Below are positions 31,925-43,445 of a DNA stretch of 59,342 nt, in pieces. Position 1 is the first letter of the stretch, and every line of letters starts with the position of its first letter. The stretch comes from Chara braunii (taxonomy: Eukaryota > Streptophyta > Charophyceae > Charales > Characeae). Where the stretch lies: NCBI GenBank assembly GCA_003427395.1, contig BFEA01000430.1, positions 256,274 through 315,615 on the forward strand, read 5' to 3'. The position numbers were made by a program, and so were the translations under genes. The notes beneath the pieces are model-generated. The model was not told the origin of the DNA, searched no databases, and saw only the letters and a program-made list of their open reading frames with translations.

Positions 31925-32508
31925 ATAACATTGCATTCAAACCATGGTTGACTAAAATTGAGATACAAGACGCTAGGAAGGAGGTGGAGAAGACCTATTT
32001 CTGGATACGAGTCATCGATGTTCCAATAGATGCGTATTGCTACCTGGAATCGGCGGCAGCCGCGTCTATAGGAATGGTCCTCAAGGTGTACCCATCCGAG
32101 AAGGATGCGCGCACACCCCAACTTATCAACGTCCGGATGGATATCGCAATCGAGCACATACCCAGGATGAAGGAAACCTTCGAGTTCATGACTTTTCAAG
32201 GACAGGTCATCGAACTTCAAGTTGCGAACGCCATGACACCATGGTGCAGTAAATGTCGGAAATACTTTCATTCGGAGGATCAATGTCCACGCGCAAGGAG
32301 AAGAAGAGCACCCAGTCCGTCTACAAGCGAAGCCAGCCAGAGTAGTACTGCAAGCGGTCAAGGGAGCAGCCATCCAAGCAACAACACACCATCAAGAGCA
32401 GGTTCCAACAACAGTAGCAAGCAAACAAGGAATTCTCCTTCGGGGAACTCGATTGAAAGGCGAAGGAAACAGCCAACGTACAACAAGAAACTCGGTCCAG
32501 GAAGTTGA
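31925..32508 (+). pseudogene. LINE ORF1, 5'-truncated, CCHC zinc knuckle
   Basis: The frame runs in from about 31934 with FKPWLTKIEIQ and holds a DUF4283-like RNA-binding part (WIRVIDVPIDAYCYLES, then AASIGMVLKVYP). It is followed by the zinc knuckle CSKCRKYFHSEDQC (C-x2-C-x4-H-x4-C, near 32251-32292), an Arg cluster and a Ser/Thr/Asn-rich tail to a stop at 32508. This is the ORF1 design of plant L1 elements, whose protein binds the element RNA. The N-terminal part of the family domain is missing, so the element is 5'-truncated. ORF2 follows in the same direction. Confidence 0.8.
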
Positions 32509-32589
32509 GGCCAAGTATACGGAGAAGGTACTTCAAGCCAAGCGCAAGGAGGAATAGGACATGCCTTCGTTGATGGGCGAAAAAATTAT

Positions 32590-33483
32590 TGGAATCCAAC
32601 TTTTTCCTCAGCCCCAGGGAGGTGGAGAATGGTGGAAGTGAAGTCGAACGGCAGAAAATCAGGAGAGATCACAGGACTTGGTGGAAATTTGAACGCATCG
32701 CAAGGTGCACAAGGGGTAATGGGAAAAGGGAGCCAGACAAATTCGGGAATGGCGAGAACCGAAGGCCAAGGAAAAGGCAAGGCCACATCAGAGGGCGGTA
32801 GCATCCAGAAGAGAAGTAGAGGAGGCGACCAAGGCCGGTCTAAAGGAGGAGGAGCAACCTCAAGAGGGGAAGTAACCCCAACAAAATTGAGAAGGAGGCT
32901 AAGCACGGATATGCAAGAATTACGCATTACAGAGGAAGTTGTATCAGCAGAACCGTCTGAATCTTCGGTTGATGGAGCCAATGGAGGGGGTGGTAAAAAG
33001 GCGAGGGTTACAGCGGCAAAGACTCTGAGTTCCCTCAAGCGGAGGAGGAGGCAAGCTACAGGATTGGATAAAGAATGGGAGAAACACTTGCTCCCGCCGC
33101 TGTTTACAGCCACGCAAGAAGGGGTCTTCGTTCTGGCCTAGACTATTTCGGCTCAGGAGTCTGTTCTCCCGTCTCAGCCAATCACAGGCCCTCCGATGCC
33201 GAGGGACATTGTGAACATTACCCGGAGAATTTACGGGAGTGACATCGCGGTAAGGTTAATGCCAGATATCCCTACTCCTAGGTTTTTCATCAACGACCCT
33301 CCGCTGAAAGCCAAGTTGTTCACTCCGCTTTTCGATGCACGCATGTCGCAACCGACCTTGATTAATTTGGACGATAGGGGACTGTGTCTATTTCCCTTGG
33401 ATTGGCTGGCCCACACAGATCACCCGGACTTGGTCCGACTCAAGTTGTTGGGCGACGTTAGCGCAACAGTGCTAGGAAGTTGA
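32590..33483 (+). pseudogene. LINE ORF1 C-terminal region, broken
   Basis: The frame 32629-33141 is Gly/Ser/Lys/Arg-rich (TSEGGSIQKRSRGGDQG, AAKTLSSLKRRRRQATGLDK). The frame 33196-33483 is more ordinary in composition (RRIYGSDIAVRLMPDIPTPRF). They sit between the zinc knuckle and the endonuclease in the same strand, so I read them as the basic tail and end of ORF1 split by stops. No separate domain is recognised. Confidence 0.5.
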
Positions 33484-33647
33484 ACTCCAAAATCACTAGA
33501 TTACGAGCATTAACTTCCTCGACTGTTTAGTCCTTTTTAACTGCGAAATAGGAGACAGGTGCTCCCGCAGTTGAGGGTGGCTCTGCCCACCCTAACTCCT
33601 CGATTCCCTCGATCGAATCCAATCCAAGTCGGCAATCCCCGGTAGTC

Positions 33648-34370
33648 ATGGTGCCAATTAAAGTAGCAACGTGGAATGTAAGGGGGCTAGGGGACACGAA
33701 TAACAGGAACAAACGACAAAGGCTAAAAGCATGGATCCACATGAATAACATTCAAATCTGTTGCATTCAGGAAACAAAGCTTGATGAGAATAAGTTAGTT
33801 GCATTAGGTGTTTGGTGGGACGGCCCTCAGCTATGGGCTCCTTCGGTAGAATCTAGGGGAGGTGTAACTATCTTAGTCCACAGAAGTCAGGACGTGACTA
33901 TAATAGACCATGATTTTGATCAATTTGGTCGTTGGGCCTGGATTGTCTTCGAATCCTGCGGTAAACGGTAGGCGGTGGTCTCGATTTATGCTCCGACCGA
34001 GGGAAAGGAAAAAATCATTTTTTTTGGCTCATGGATGGACTTCCTCCCGGATGTTGAAGATGTTATTTTGTCAGGTGATTAGACGCCAACCCGCTATTTA
34101 GTACGGCTCAAGTTGGGAAGGACATGGATGCCCTGATCGACTTGGTGGTCGACCTTAATCTGGTTGATGCCTTCAGACAATCAAACCCTACAGAGGTAGG
34201 TCAAACTTGGTTTTCATCCCAAGTATCTTCGGGGAGAAGGGTTGCAGCGCGACGACTTCATTATTTTTTGATTAACCAATCCATGTGGAATAGAACTGTG
34301 AGCTCCCATCCTATGTCAGATCACAAAGTTACCCTACTGTTGTCTTTGGGTGATCGTTCGGGTAGAGGGA
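33648..34370 (+). pseudogene. LINE ORF2 APE-type endonuclease
   Basis: Starts MVPIKVATWNVRGLG, the conserved Asn motif of APE-like endonucleases. QICCIQETKL follows, holding the catalytic Glu. A stop (TAG at 33969) interrupts before VVSIYAPTEGKEK, and another TAG (34078) follows LSGD. The frame then changes to one continuing DALIDLVVDLNLVDAFR and ending in the SHPMSDHKVTLLLSL motif with the Asp-His pair. This enzyme nicks target DNA to prime reverse transcription. The order and motifs are those of plant L1 elements. Confidence 0.9.
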
Positions 34371-35300
34371 AGGGTATTTTTAGATTAAACGAGGCCACTA
34401 TCCGCGAGCCAGGAGTAAAACAATGGGTAGAGGATCAATTAAAAAAATGGGAACAGAAAAGACACAGATTCCCCTCAACAGCAGTTTGGTGGGACACGTG
34501 TATCTCCTTCATGCCACAGATGCTGAGTGTTTTTTTAAAAATAATCGCGCTACAGGACAACAAAGAAGAGGAAAAAACCAAGAAATCAGTGGAGGAGGTA
34601 GAAACCACGATAGCAGCCCTACCGCCCAGGTCGGTAGATGCTCACTGGTGGGGAATGGAAAGGGCCAAAAAGATTCAAAACTGGGATGAAATTCAAATTA
34701 GAAAGTTAGAACGGTGGAAAAAAATCCTACAGACCAAGAGGATTGAGGGGGGAGACAGGATGACTAAATCCACGTTTCAAAGACTGCTGCCTAGATTCTA
34801 TCAAAAGGAGATGAAATCCTTGTGCCACCCATTTAATGCTCAGGCTCCATTAACCAATACATCACAGGAGATGTGTAGGTATGCGGAACTCTATTACTGT
34901 GACATTCTTACGTCAAGAAGAGATGCTGCAGAAATTGACGCAGGCCAGGACAATCTGACGGACCTATGGGACCTAGTGGCGGCGAAACTGCCTGTAACAG
35001 ACAGACTGGACTTGGGCAGACCTATATCAGAAGCGGAGATTGAGCAAACTGTTAAGTCCATGGCTAGAGGTAAGGCCCCAAGTTCTGACGGTATCACAGT
35101 CCAGTTTTACAATTAGTTTAGCTCCGAAGTCAAGGGTTCACTGTTGGAAATTTATAATGGAGTACTGACAGGGAGTGAACTCTCTAATACTATGTGCCAT
35201 GGCTTGATTACACTTCTCTGTAAGAAGGGTAGTAGGGATGAAGTTAGAAATTGGCGGCCAATATCAAGGCTAAACGTTTCTTACAAAATCCTAACTAAGG
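34371..35300 (+). pseudogene. LINE ORF2 linker and RT N-terminus
   Basis: Continues the same frame through a Lys/Glu-rich linker to KSMARGKAPSSDGITVQFYN. A TAG stop (35114-35116) probably replaces a Trp codon. FSSEVKGSLLEIYN, GLITLLCKKGSRDEVRNWRP (RT motif 0/1) and SRLNVSYKILTK follow. The protein is then cut by the inserted element at 35301 in the middle of a conserved RT block. Confidence 0.88.
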
Positions 35301-35972
35301 ATGGGCACAATAGGGACGGCCGTAGCCGCCCCACACTACCCCATCACGGAACTATTACTGAACCAATAGACACAAAAGTACAGTAAAACAGTTAGACACA
35401 GCATATAAAGAAGGCATACCTACAGAGGGTGCAACATAATCTCAACTACAGAAACACAGAAACACAGACATGGAAGGATAATCTAGGCCACTGGCCCACA
35501 CAAGCACTATTGGACAGATGTGCATATAGCTAGAATAAATGAAGTGTTTTGCTATGACATAACATGTTCGTGATATGAGGCCGCTGGCAGTGATCGCCAA
35601 CTTACATATGCTATAAAGAAGGGAGGGTTTTTGCCACCCGACCTAACCACATAGAACATACAACGACATCTAAAATGCATCAAACAGGATAGAGAACTCC
35701 CAACACTTAACATAGACAGACTGTAATGCATACATAGGAAATTAGACATATCATTAGACATATCAACACATCGCAGTAAAGGGCAGTGGGACTCGATCTC
35801 CACAAACTACATTCAATTCATTGAACAGGGACGCTGGACCCGTTTTCCAGCAGGTGCTGCTCCCCACCAATAGATGGAACCTCCCCGATGGCGCTAGTGG
35901 TGTCTGCTCGTATCAGCACCTCTAGCGTCAGTTCGGGTTGCTTTCTCAAAAAAAAAAAAAAAAAAAAAAAAA
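35301..35972 (+). mobile_element. 672-bp poly(A)-tailed insertion inside the LINE
   Basis: The LINE protein reads YKILTK before 35300 and resumes ALTRRLARYLPDLVGSDQ after 35973, so the insertion is exact to within a few bases. It begins ATGGGCACAATAGGGACGG and ends in a 27-nt poly(A), so it arrived by retrotransposition in plus orientation. No clear target duplication beyond a possible AAGG is seen. It has no tRNA-like head, and no open frame of note occurs. It may be a processed non-coding transcript. Confidence 0.8.
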
Positions 35973-36610
35973 AGGCACTAACAAGGAGATTGGCTAGATA
36001 CCTCCCGGACTTGGTCGGCTCAGACCAGGCGGCTTTTGTGCAGGGCAGGTCAATCTTTGACAATATAGTCACTGCGATAGAGACGCTGGAAATAATTGAC
36101 AAAGAATAGAGGCCGCAAGCAGCCCTCCTGTTTGATTTAGAAAAAGCGTATGACCGCGTCAACTGGAGCTTCGTACTCACTACACTCAGAAGGATGGGGT
36201 TCGGGGATGGTTTCTGCAAATGGACAATGGCACTGTATACCCACTCAACGGCGGTAGTGATGGTAAACGGGTACCTCTCTGACCAGTTTCAACTTACCCG
36301 CTCACTTCGCCAAGGTTGCCCGCTAGCTCCCTTGATTTTCGTCCTGCAATTAGAAGTCCTGTTGTGTAACATTACGCACCGACCGGAAATCCCAGGACTT
36401 TCTCCCGAGAATGTGGAATGTAAAGCCAAAGCTTTAGCTGACGACTTGTTCGCAGTTTGCGATAACTCAGGGGAAGCCTTGGAGACACTGAAAGCCCTGT
36501 TGGACGAGTACTCACTGTTCTCGGAGGCAGCAGTGAACTGGCGAAAGTCAGTTTACTTCTTACCTAAGGAAATGTCCCTGGAAGTCGACTGGGGGATAAA
36601 ATGATAGGAA
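35973..36610 (+). pseudogene. LINE ORF2 reverse transcriptase core
   Basis: After the insertion the RT continues with DQAAFVQGRSIFDNIVTAIE and a TAG stop (36107-36109). LLFDLEKAYDRVNW then holds the first catalytic Asp (motif A). Motif B region is RQGCPLAPLIFVLQLE, and ALADDLFAVC holds the catalytic Asp pair (motif C, xADD). The frame ends at 36604 and the protein goes on in another frame from about 36590, so a frameshift lies there. Confidence 0.92.
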
Positions 36611-38559
36611 AAGGGGAGGCGGAGAGGTTCCAAGGGGTTATGATTGCAATGGACTCCTATCAGAACGTCCAGGGGGAGATCCTGCAGAATAGGGTGGTAG
36701 CAAGGGTGAAGTCATGGGGAGGAGCTCGTCATCTGTCCATTTTCAGCAGAGCAATGGTTATAAACGCATCTCTTTTTTCCTTGTTATGGTTCGTGGGTAA
36801 GGTTCGTCTGTTGGGTACGAGCCTAGTGACGCTCATCCGGAGAATTACTGCTAAATTTATGTGGAAACCCAAAGCAGAGGAAGGGGAAGGATTTATATCT
36901 AAAGTTGCATGGGATGTGGTTACTCAGCCAAGAGCGGAGGGGGGATTAGGCATCATTGACCCACACAGGCAAAATTGTTTCCTACTATCGCAATGGTTTT
37001 ATCTAATATCTTTAGCATCAGGAGCGTGACACTGGCTGTTAATGGGGGAGCACATTCTCTCAGAGGAATGGGGTCTGGCGAGGAAAGAGGACGTATGGCT
37101 TTGCCTGCAGTTAGACTCATTCGTGAACAGGAAGATTCGTTCCCCCTTCTGGGCAGGAGTAATTAGTGCCTGGAAGAAGATGAGACCGGATGATTGGAGG
37201 AATCCGGTAACAAAGCAGGAAGTTTTGATTCAGCCTCTGTTTGACAACCCATATATCCTGCAGGCAGACGGCAACAGTTTCAAAGCCAACAGAGGCTCAG
37301 GCTCCTTTGGTGATAAATGGATAAGGAAAGGAATCTTGCGTGTAAGGGACATCTGGAATGAGGTTCTAGGGCAATGGCACACCCCTCCTCCGATCCGCGA
37401 GATACTGGGAAATTTGCACCAGGTAGAAGAAAAGTTGTTCCTGCTGATAGCAGCCATTCATGAGGACTGGAAGTCTCTGCTTGCACCTGACGGTCTGGAC
37501 CCGCCAGGAACATGGTACTCATGTGATCAAGAGGAGTTCAAACACTCCGGTTGGAAACTGGTCTCCTATGAGCAAGACGGTGCAAGAAAATTCGGAGAAT
37601 GGAGTTAGATATCAGACCTAGACGAGCAAGTAACCAAAAGTCATGATGACCGACCTCCTCCTCTGGGTTCATCATTGCTCCAAATCAGAGTGAACGAATT
37701 ATGGGAAATCGAAGAAAGCCACACAGTGAAGCTGGTGAGCAAGCAGCACATTATGAACTGCAAGCTGGACCCGACAGGCTGGGGTTGGAGAGGAAGAGGT
37801 AAGCAAGGCGAATCTCTAATGTTGTACCAGAGAAATCAGTCGTCACATGTTTTACCACCGTCGAGGCTGCCAATAGCAGTGGCCACTGAGCGATGGCAAA
37901 GCAGACTACCCAGCCCACCGGATACTTTCAGGATAGGACTGATGAAACTGTGGAAGCAACTCAAGGTCCTTCCTTTTCAAAAACATGTTGTGATTCTCTG
38001 GCTGTTATCTCTACTGGTGACTCCATCGTCAGTATGGCTCATGAGTAAAGGAATGGATATCAGAATTTCCTGCACTCGTTGCACCTGGGCTTTCGAGTCC
38101 ACCTTTCACCTGTGGTGGGACTGCCCCGCCTCCAAAAGAATTTGGGACTGCTGGTCAGTCCACTGGAAGGACTTTGCGGAATGGGACTGGGAATGGAACC
38201 GGGAATGGGCACTTCTAAGTATTGCACCGGATGACATGCTTCTAACGGAGGGATGTGGGTATGTCATCCAAGCATGCAGGGCGATTATCATCTCAGTAAT
38301 TTGGGAATGTAGGAACAGGGCCTGCTTTCAGGGCAAAGGGCTGTCAGATGAGGAGACCAAGTTAATGATCTGTACAAGGCTAAGACAGTATATCCGTGCG
38401 GATTGGAATAGAAAAGGATGTGAAGGTAACAGGAGTAGTAGAAACACTCTTTGGTTTTTGAGAACCTGGGGCAGTGGTAAGACAAACAGATGGTTGGTGA
38501 ATGTAGATGCTCAGGGTAATTTAGAATTTTGTTCATGGTTAACAGCAGGAAAGTACTAG
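36590..38559 (+). pseudogene. LINE ORF2 thumb, connector and zinc knuckle
   Basis: Three consecutive pieces in one frame, separated by stops at 37027-37029 (TGA) and 37606-37608 (TAG). They carry LQNRVVARVKSWGGARHLSI, GGLGIIDPHRQN and FGDKWIRKGILRV, all typical of the region after RT in plant L1-type elements. The C-terminus has CTRCTWAFESTFHLWWDCPA, a zf-RVT type C-x2-C...H-x4-C knuckle. The protein ends at 38559 in TAGKY. No RNase H domain follows. Confidence 0.88.
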
Positions 38560-39023
38560 GTCTTTTCGGGAAGGGGGTAAAATAAAATAGTACTGTTTCG
38601 GATAGTTGCTGTGTTTCAGAACAGGCCCTAGGGTCTGGCACTTACCAGGGCACTCGGTTCTTAATTGTCACTGGAGGCAGGCAGGAGGGATGGAAAATTT
38701 TGGTAATGGGGGATGGAATCTCAGGTCGGACTAAAGCTCTAGCAGGCCGCCTATTAGACCTGCATATGCAGCTGTTGGAGTAGGTAGAAAGAGTCAAGAG
38801 GCAATAAGCCAGACCAGAAGAGCAGAGAGCTTGAGGACACTGTGAGTTCAAAGATGATTTGGCAAAGGTTTGCCTTCGTGCCAGACTAGCAGCAAGTAAG
38901 GGCTACGTATACCCTACCAATTGCTGGACTAGGCACAAGGGAACTATTACATCCAGGTTGTTTGTTGAGGATTCCCGACCTCAGTTTTTCATATGCTGAA
39001 TAAGTGGATCCTCTCCCTTTTCC

Positions 39024-39054
<31 letters not shown>
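38560..39054 (+). other. LINE 3' untranslated end and poly(A)
   Basis: No reading frame of interest follows the ORF2 stop. 467 bp of ordinary sequence is followed by a run of about 29 A (39026-39054). I assign it to the LINE by position. Confidence 0.6.
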
Positions 39055-39056
<2 letters not shown>

Positions 39057-39437
39057 ACGGAGCCTTCAACATCGCCCCCCCAAACCCCGAATACTGGACA
39101 GACAGGTCAGGGCATTTGAAACAAAAAAAAGAAGGCCACGCCCTGGGCTTTTTGACGGCGACCACATCCAAACCCTCTTCTGAGCCCTCTTCGACTTTGC
39201 CCGGCCTCCCAACTACCCTTCTGACCGGTCGGTGCACAACGACTGTTCGCTCGTGAAATAGACAAGGTTTTGCGCAGCCTACGGGCTGCGAACAATACCT
39301 ACGGGCACTATCCCACGTCCTTACCAACTCGAGGCGAATCATGTTTTTTCTTGAGGATGCGCGACGGCCGCGAGTCTTCCATTAGCGCTAATTTTGGCGC
39401 TCCGCTCCGGAAGCGGTACCCTAGTTTCGTGCTACCC
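39055..39437. other. Unassigned sequence
   Basis: No gene or element recognised. Short frames without domains. Confidence 0.4.
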
Positions 39438-39592
39438 GGGGCCAGGTCCCACTGGCAGCGTTGAGTTTCCTCAACGCCTGAATCTAGACGTGTCTGTGGA
39501 TATGTGCAGATATCGCGTTGAGTCTCCACAAACGCGTGCAGATTCAAGGGTTCGTTTGAGGAAACTCAACGTTGCTAGTGGGACCTGGCCCC
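39438..39592. mobile_element. 155-bp fold-back MITE
   Basis: GGGGCCAGGTCCCACTGGCA ... TTGAGTTTCCTCAACG on the left is mirrored by GAGGAAACTCAACGTTGCTA and GTGGGACCTGGCCCC on the right. The inverted arms of about 60 bp leave only a short centre. A related single arm lies at 31429. No clear target duplication. Confidence 0.8.
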
Positions 39593-39714
39593 CGAAGACT
39601 CTAGGCCCGGGGACACGGCGGTTGGTGCAAGTTGCCCTCTACGGCTCGGATTCCACACTACTTAGTACTTACTTTAAGTACTTTCTGGCAAAATCCGGGG
39701 TCCCACCATTTTCC

Positions 39715-40104
39715 TCATGTGTAGGGGGTGGCACTGCCATCGGATGAAAGTGGAAAAGTTTGTAGTGGGTTGTGCGTAGTGTGTGGGAGAGTGTTGGCCT
39801 TAGACACTGTTGTTATTTGGTTGGGGTGGGGAACGATGGCGCAGCTACTGGCAAAATGCTCAGTCTTTGTGTTAACCGGGCCGCCACCAGCGGTCCCACC
39901 CCATCCTTGACCACCATGGTTGGGGCAGGAGGCAACATGCTTCCCCTCGGATGGCACGAGGGAGACAACAAAGCCATGTTTGCAGGGGTCCCCTGTGTAG
40001 CCTTAGGAGTAGTGGTTGGTAGGTAGTGAAGGTGATTTGAAAGAGTTTGAAAGATGATGAAAGATTTGAGAGAAGAATATAACCTAGTTTTTCAAAAAAA
40101 AAAA
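39715..40104 (+). mobile_element. SINE-family copy with poly(A)
   Basis: Carries the family 3' module 'gcaggggtcccctgtgtagc' then 'ggagtagtggttggtaggta' (39985-40030), homologous to the inverted one at 22733-22790. It ends in a poly(A) run of about 18 nt (40093-40110). A tRNA head is not clear; the region near 39836 ('gatggcgcagctactggc') is only a poor A box. Confidence 0.6.
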
Positions 40105-40133
40105 AAAAAAAGTAAAGAACAACAGAATCAGCA

Positions 40134-40690
40134 AGGGGCCTAGCTCAGTTGGTAAGGCACGCAAGTGGCATTCAGGAGGTATTGGGTTCAATCCCCAATG
40201 GCCTCATGCACCTTCCTGAACAAGCTTGGTGCCCGCCACGTAGAGGTATGCCTTTGGTCCCCCCAAGTGGCATTGACCAGAGACTGCTGATGTTCATAGG
40301 GGGAGGGGACCGGAGGGGAGGCACAGTGACTGGCCCATCGGAGAAGCTCGGTCCTGATGCTACCGGCTGACCCCTGGCCGGTATCGCCCACCTGCTGTAG
40401 CAGGTATCGAACCTGCGGGTGGATGCAGCTCCCGCATGTTCCCTCGTTGGAGGCTTGAGCATGGATGTGGCTGCTACGGGGTTCCCCGTAATACTATAAT
40501 GATAATGAAAAAAGGCCTGAAAGGCCGTCCTGTCCGGATCGCCCACCTGCTGTAGCAGGTATCGCACTTGCGGGTGGGTGCAGCTCCCGCATTGAGGCTT
40601 GAGCACGGATGTGGCTGCTACGGGGTTCCCCATAACACTATAATGACAATGAAAAAAGGCCTGAAAGGCCATCCTGTCCGGATTTGACAG
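40134..40690 (+). mobile_element. tRNA-headed SINE with internal 150-bp duplication
   Basis: The head at 40136-40205 folds like a tRNA. The acceptor strand GGGGCCT pairs with GGCCTC (6 of 7), the A box is TAGCTCAGTTGG, and the T arm is TTGGG-TTCAATC-CCCAA. The body contains GGGGAGGGGACCGGAGGGGA (shared with the minus copy at 26935). A ~150-bp segment then appears twice in tandem (about 40384-40532 and 40533-40682), with GGCTGCTACGGGGTTCCCC in each. It is a pol III-type SINE rather than a tRNA gene. Confidence 0.8.
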
Positions 40691-41810
40691 GTAATTGAAT
40701 TGGTTGGGCCGCTAGTACCTTTGCCGCTTGGGAAAATAGTGGGCCTCGGGTAGGCGTCCGACCTTTTCAGAGGCCGAAACGAAATGACGGCCGGCGATCA
40801 GATTTATCAATGGCAGTCGTCGCCGGGCCCGACCTCCGAATATTCAAGAGCTTGGGAAAACTGCCAGTTTTCCCTATTTTCCCACGTGGGAATGGTAAAA
40901 AAAAAAAAAAAAAAAGAATCAGCATGCTATCGCAGAGAACAGAGGAAAGAAGTGGGATCCCAAAATTTAGGGTTGTGGTCCACTGCCGATTCTTCGAGGA
41001 TACTCCACTGGCGTTGTTACATTTTTTTTCTTTCGGGGATTCTGCTTAAGGGTGGTATCCCACCTCTTATGGAACTCGGAAGAAGCTAAAAGAACCGCTT
41101 TGGAGGCAATCGGCCCTGAAATCTCGAAAAACAAAAATGGGATCCCACATACCCGGGAAGGCCGCTTTGGGTGGGCGGCATAGATAAGTGTGGACCTCCG
41201 ACATTCTGTTGGCCTCTTCTGTTGTTCACAAAAACCTGTGCGAACCATGCGGACAACCAAAAAAAAAAGAAAAAAAGAGGCAAAAACTGCCCCTTCTTTT
41301 TCGCTACACATGACGGGGGAACGCCAATCGCGGACGTCAAGCAACATCCGCTCAAGTTTCCACATTCCCGACAATGCAAGGTTGCCGCCGAATTGTGGGG
41401 AAAGTATTGGGATCCCGTTTTTTACCAAAAACTGCATGCCGAACAACAAGTGGGATACGGCCCTGAGTTCAGTGACGTTATTTCCATGTTTCAACGTCAG
41501 TGAACTTAGGCAGAATCCCCTAAAGAAAAAAAAAAGTAGAAAAGTCAGTATCGACAGTGGAGCACAACCCTAAATTTTGGGATCCCACTTCTTTCCTCCA
41601 GAGCCGGAGGTGGCCCTGTTTTTCTAAGTAGGGAATTCGTCAGTGGACTTAGGCAGAATCCCCGAAAGAAAAAAAATGTAGAAACGGTGGCGGAGCCCGC
41701 AATTCTTCGAGGAATTACTCAAAGAATAGCCAGTGGAGCACAACCCAAAAATTTTGGGATCCCACTTCTTTTCTCCAGAGATGGAGGTGACCCTGTTTTG
41801 TCTCGAAGAA
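40691..41810. repeat. Inverted and tandem repeat complex
   Basis: A ~145-bp unit with GGCAGAATCCCC.AAAGAAAA, AGTGGAGCACAACCC and TTTTGGGATCCCACTTCTTT occurs in plus orientation at about 41502-41632 and 41640-41800, and inverted at about 40937-41050. It looks like nested DNA-transposon ends. Poly(A) runs sit near 40899-40914. Frames here have no recognisable domain. Confidence 0.75.
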
Positions 41811-43115
41811 ATGGAAACAACATAGTACGTGGCAATGCAAGCGCAATTGGAGGACTGGCAGTTCTTTCGAAAATAGAAAGACGCCACCCAGTACCGTGCA
41901 CCGTGAAAGAAGGTGCCCTTGTTTTTCTTTTTCGTTTTTCCCCCCAGATGAGCAGGCCGTTGGAGGCGCCACAAGATAGCGCCTCACGGTTAGGAAAATT
42001 CCCGCAAATTGGGGCATGTGGGGTCGCATTTTTCTCTTAGGCTCTGTATGCTGTGCCTCCACCTTTCATGGCACTTTTACGTTCTTTTGAAAAGGAAAAG
42101 AGGTGTGAAGTTCACTCACGAATTCCCTACAATCACTGAAAGTCAGAGTTTTCCTTTGTTCTCCACAATCGCGTGCTGATTCTGGGGTTCTTAACTTGAG
42201 ACTGTGTGTGCTGCTATCTATTTCCAAGTATTCCATAAAAAACGGTTAAATGCATCAGGCCACGATTCTCGCCTCGGTAAAAATGGAGAACAATATTTGC
42301 TGGTGCTTGAGGGCGCTGTTCTCGCGAGAGTCCCGAAAGGGCAGGCAGGTGGAGCCCCACAAATTCTTACGGCATGAGCGCCGTTCTTAAAGGTCTTCAG
42401 GGAATTCCTCGAACACCCCTGCAGTGGAGTCATATCCCACATTACTTGGAAATTAGGAATTCCTAAAAGTTTCGTAAGAGTAGCCACGAACAGGACATCA
42501 GGAAAAAAAAGGGACTCCACATTCTCGGTTTGGGCGGTTGTTTTTTTGGGAAGTCGGCGTCTTTATGTGGGCGGGCCCACTGGGTGGACGAAACAACGGA
42601 CAGGACGACGTCACCTCGTCGCTCAGACGGAATCGTGCAGCAAAAAAAGGAAACCGTGTCCCTCAAAATGACGGTGGGCCCACCCTCGTAGGGTCATTAC
42701 CGGGTGTGGAAAAATCGCAGGGACCGTTGCCACCGCAAAGCACATACATGTTCGTGGCCATGTGTTCGCAGGTGAGTAGCACGTCCCTTCTTTGGAGGTC
42801 GCCTGAGGTTACCGCCATCTCGATTGGCATGCCGGCTGCGCAACCATTGCACGTGCGTGGAGGAGTAGGCCTACCATCGATGTGACTCCAAGACGCCAGC
42901 TTCAGCGTCGGCACGAGGAGAGCCAGCAGCCCATCTTTACCAACCCCCATTCGTTTGGCCGATGCCATGTCATCTGCTGTGGCGGAGATCAAAGAAAGAG
43001 AGCCCGAGGATGTGATCAATTTCCTATACTCCCACGAAGCTGCTCATGCCAGCCTTTGCCAAACTCCCACTGGCATGCAAGTGTGTTGGCTGTGATGGGG
43101 GCGACCTTCGATTCC
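41811..43115. other. Unassigned sequence
   Basis: Several frames of about 100 codons on both strands, none with a domain I recognise. No repeats stand out. Confidence 0.35.
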
Positions 43116-43445
43116 TTCCATCGTGAGCACCTCCGTGTACAAGTGGCGATGGCTTGCAGAGGATGAGAGAGTCGGGATAATGCAGGAAAGAGTCACGCGT
43201 GGTAGATGGCATGAAGATGCCAGTTTACTTCCCTGGCGAGCACCTCCGTGTACAAGTGGTGATGACTTGTGGAGGATGAGAGCGCCGGGATAATGCAGGA
43301 AAGAGTCATTCGCGGTAGATGGCATGAAGATGCCAGTTTTTGCTTTCCTCGCGAGCACCACCGTGTACGAGTGGCCATGGCTTGCAGAGGATAAAAGCCA
43401 GGGATAATTCAAGAAAGACAAGCGCGTGGTACATTGCATGGTGAT
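43116..43445. repeat. 115-bp tandem repeat, three copies
   Basis: 'gagcacctccgtgtacaagt' starts at about 43123 and 43238, and a variant at 43353, an exact 115-bp period. Copies share 'gataatgcaggaaagagtca' and 'ggcatgaagatgccagttt'. The minus-strand frame is open through all three and so encodes a repeat protein of about 38-residue units, without further evidence of being a gene. Confidence 0.85.

Larger units (their letters stand above)
31925..39054 (+). mobile_element. L1-type LINE, 5'-truncated, poly(A) tail
   Basis: A ~7.1-kb non-LTR retrotransposon in plus orientation. ORF1 with CCHC finger (31925-~33480) is followed by ORF2 with APE-type endonuclease (33648-~34370), reverse transcriptase (~34990-36610) and C-terminal zinc knuckle (~38060-38130). 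A ~470-bp 3' end and a poly(A) run of about 29 nt (39026-39054) close it. It starts inside ORF1, as 5'-truncated LINEs do. Stops, frameshifts and an inserted 672-bp element make it inactive. I could not find a convincing target-site duplication. Confidence 0.9.

Noticed and set aside
40136-40205. Genuine tRNA gene
   Set aside because: The acceptor stem is imperfect and the anticodon arm does not fold convincingly. It is followed by a SINE body found elsewhere in the window.
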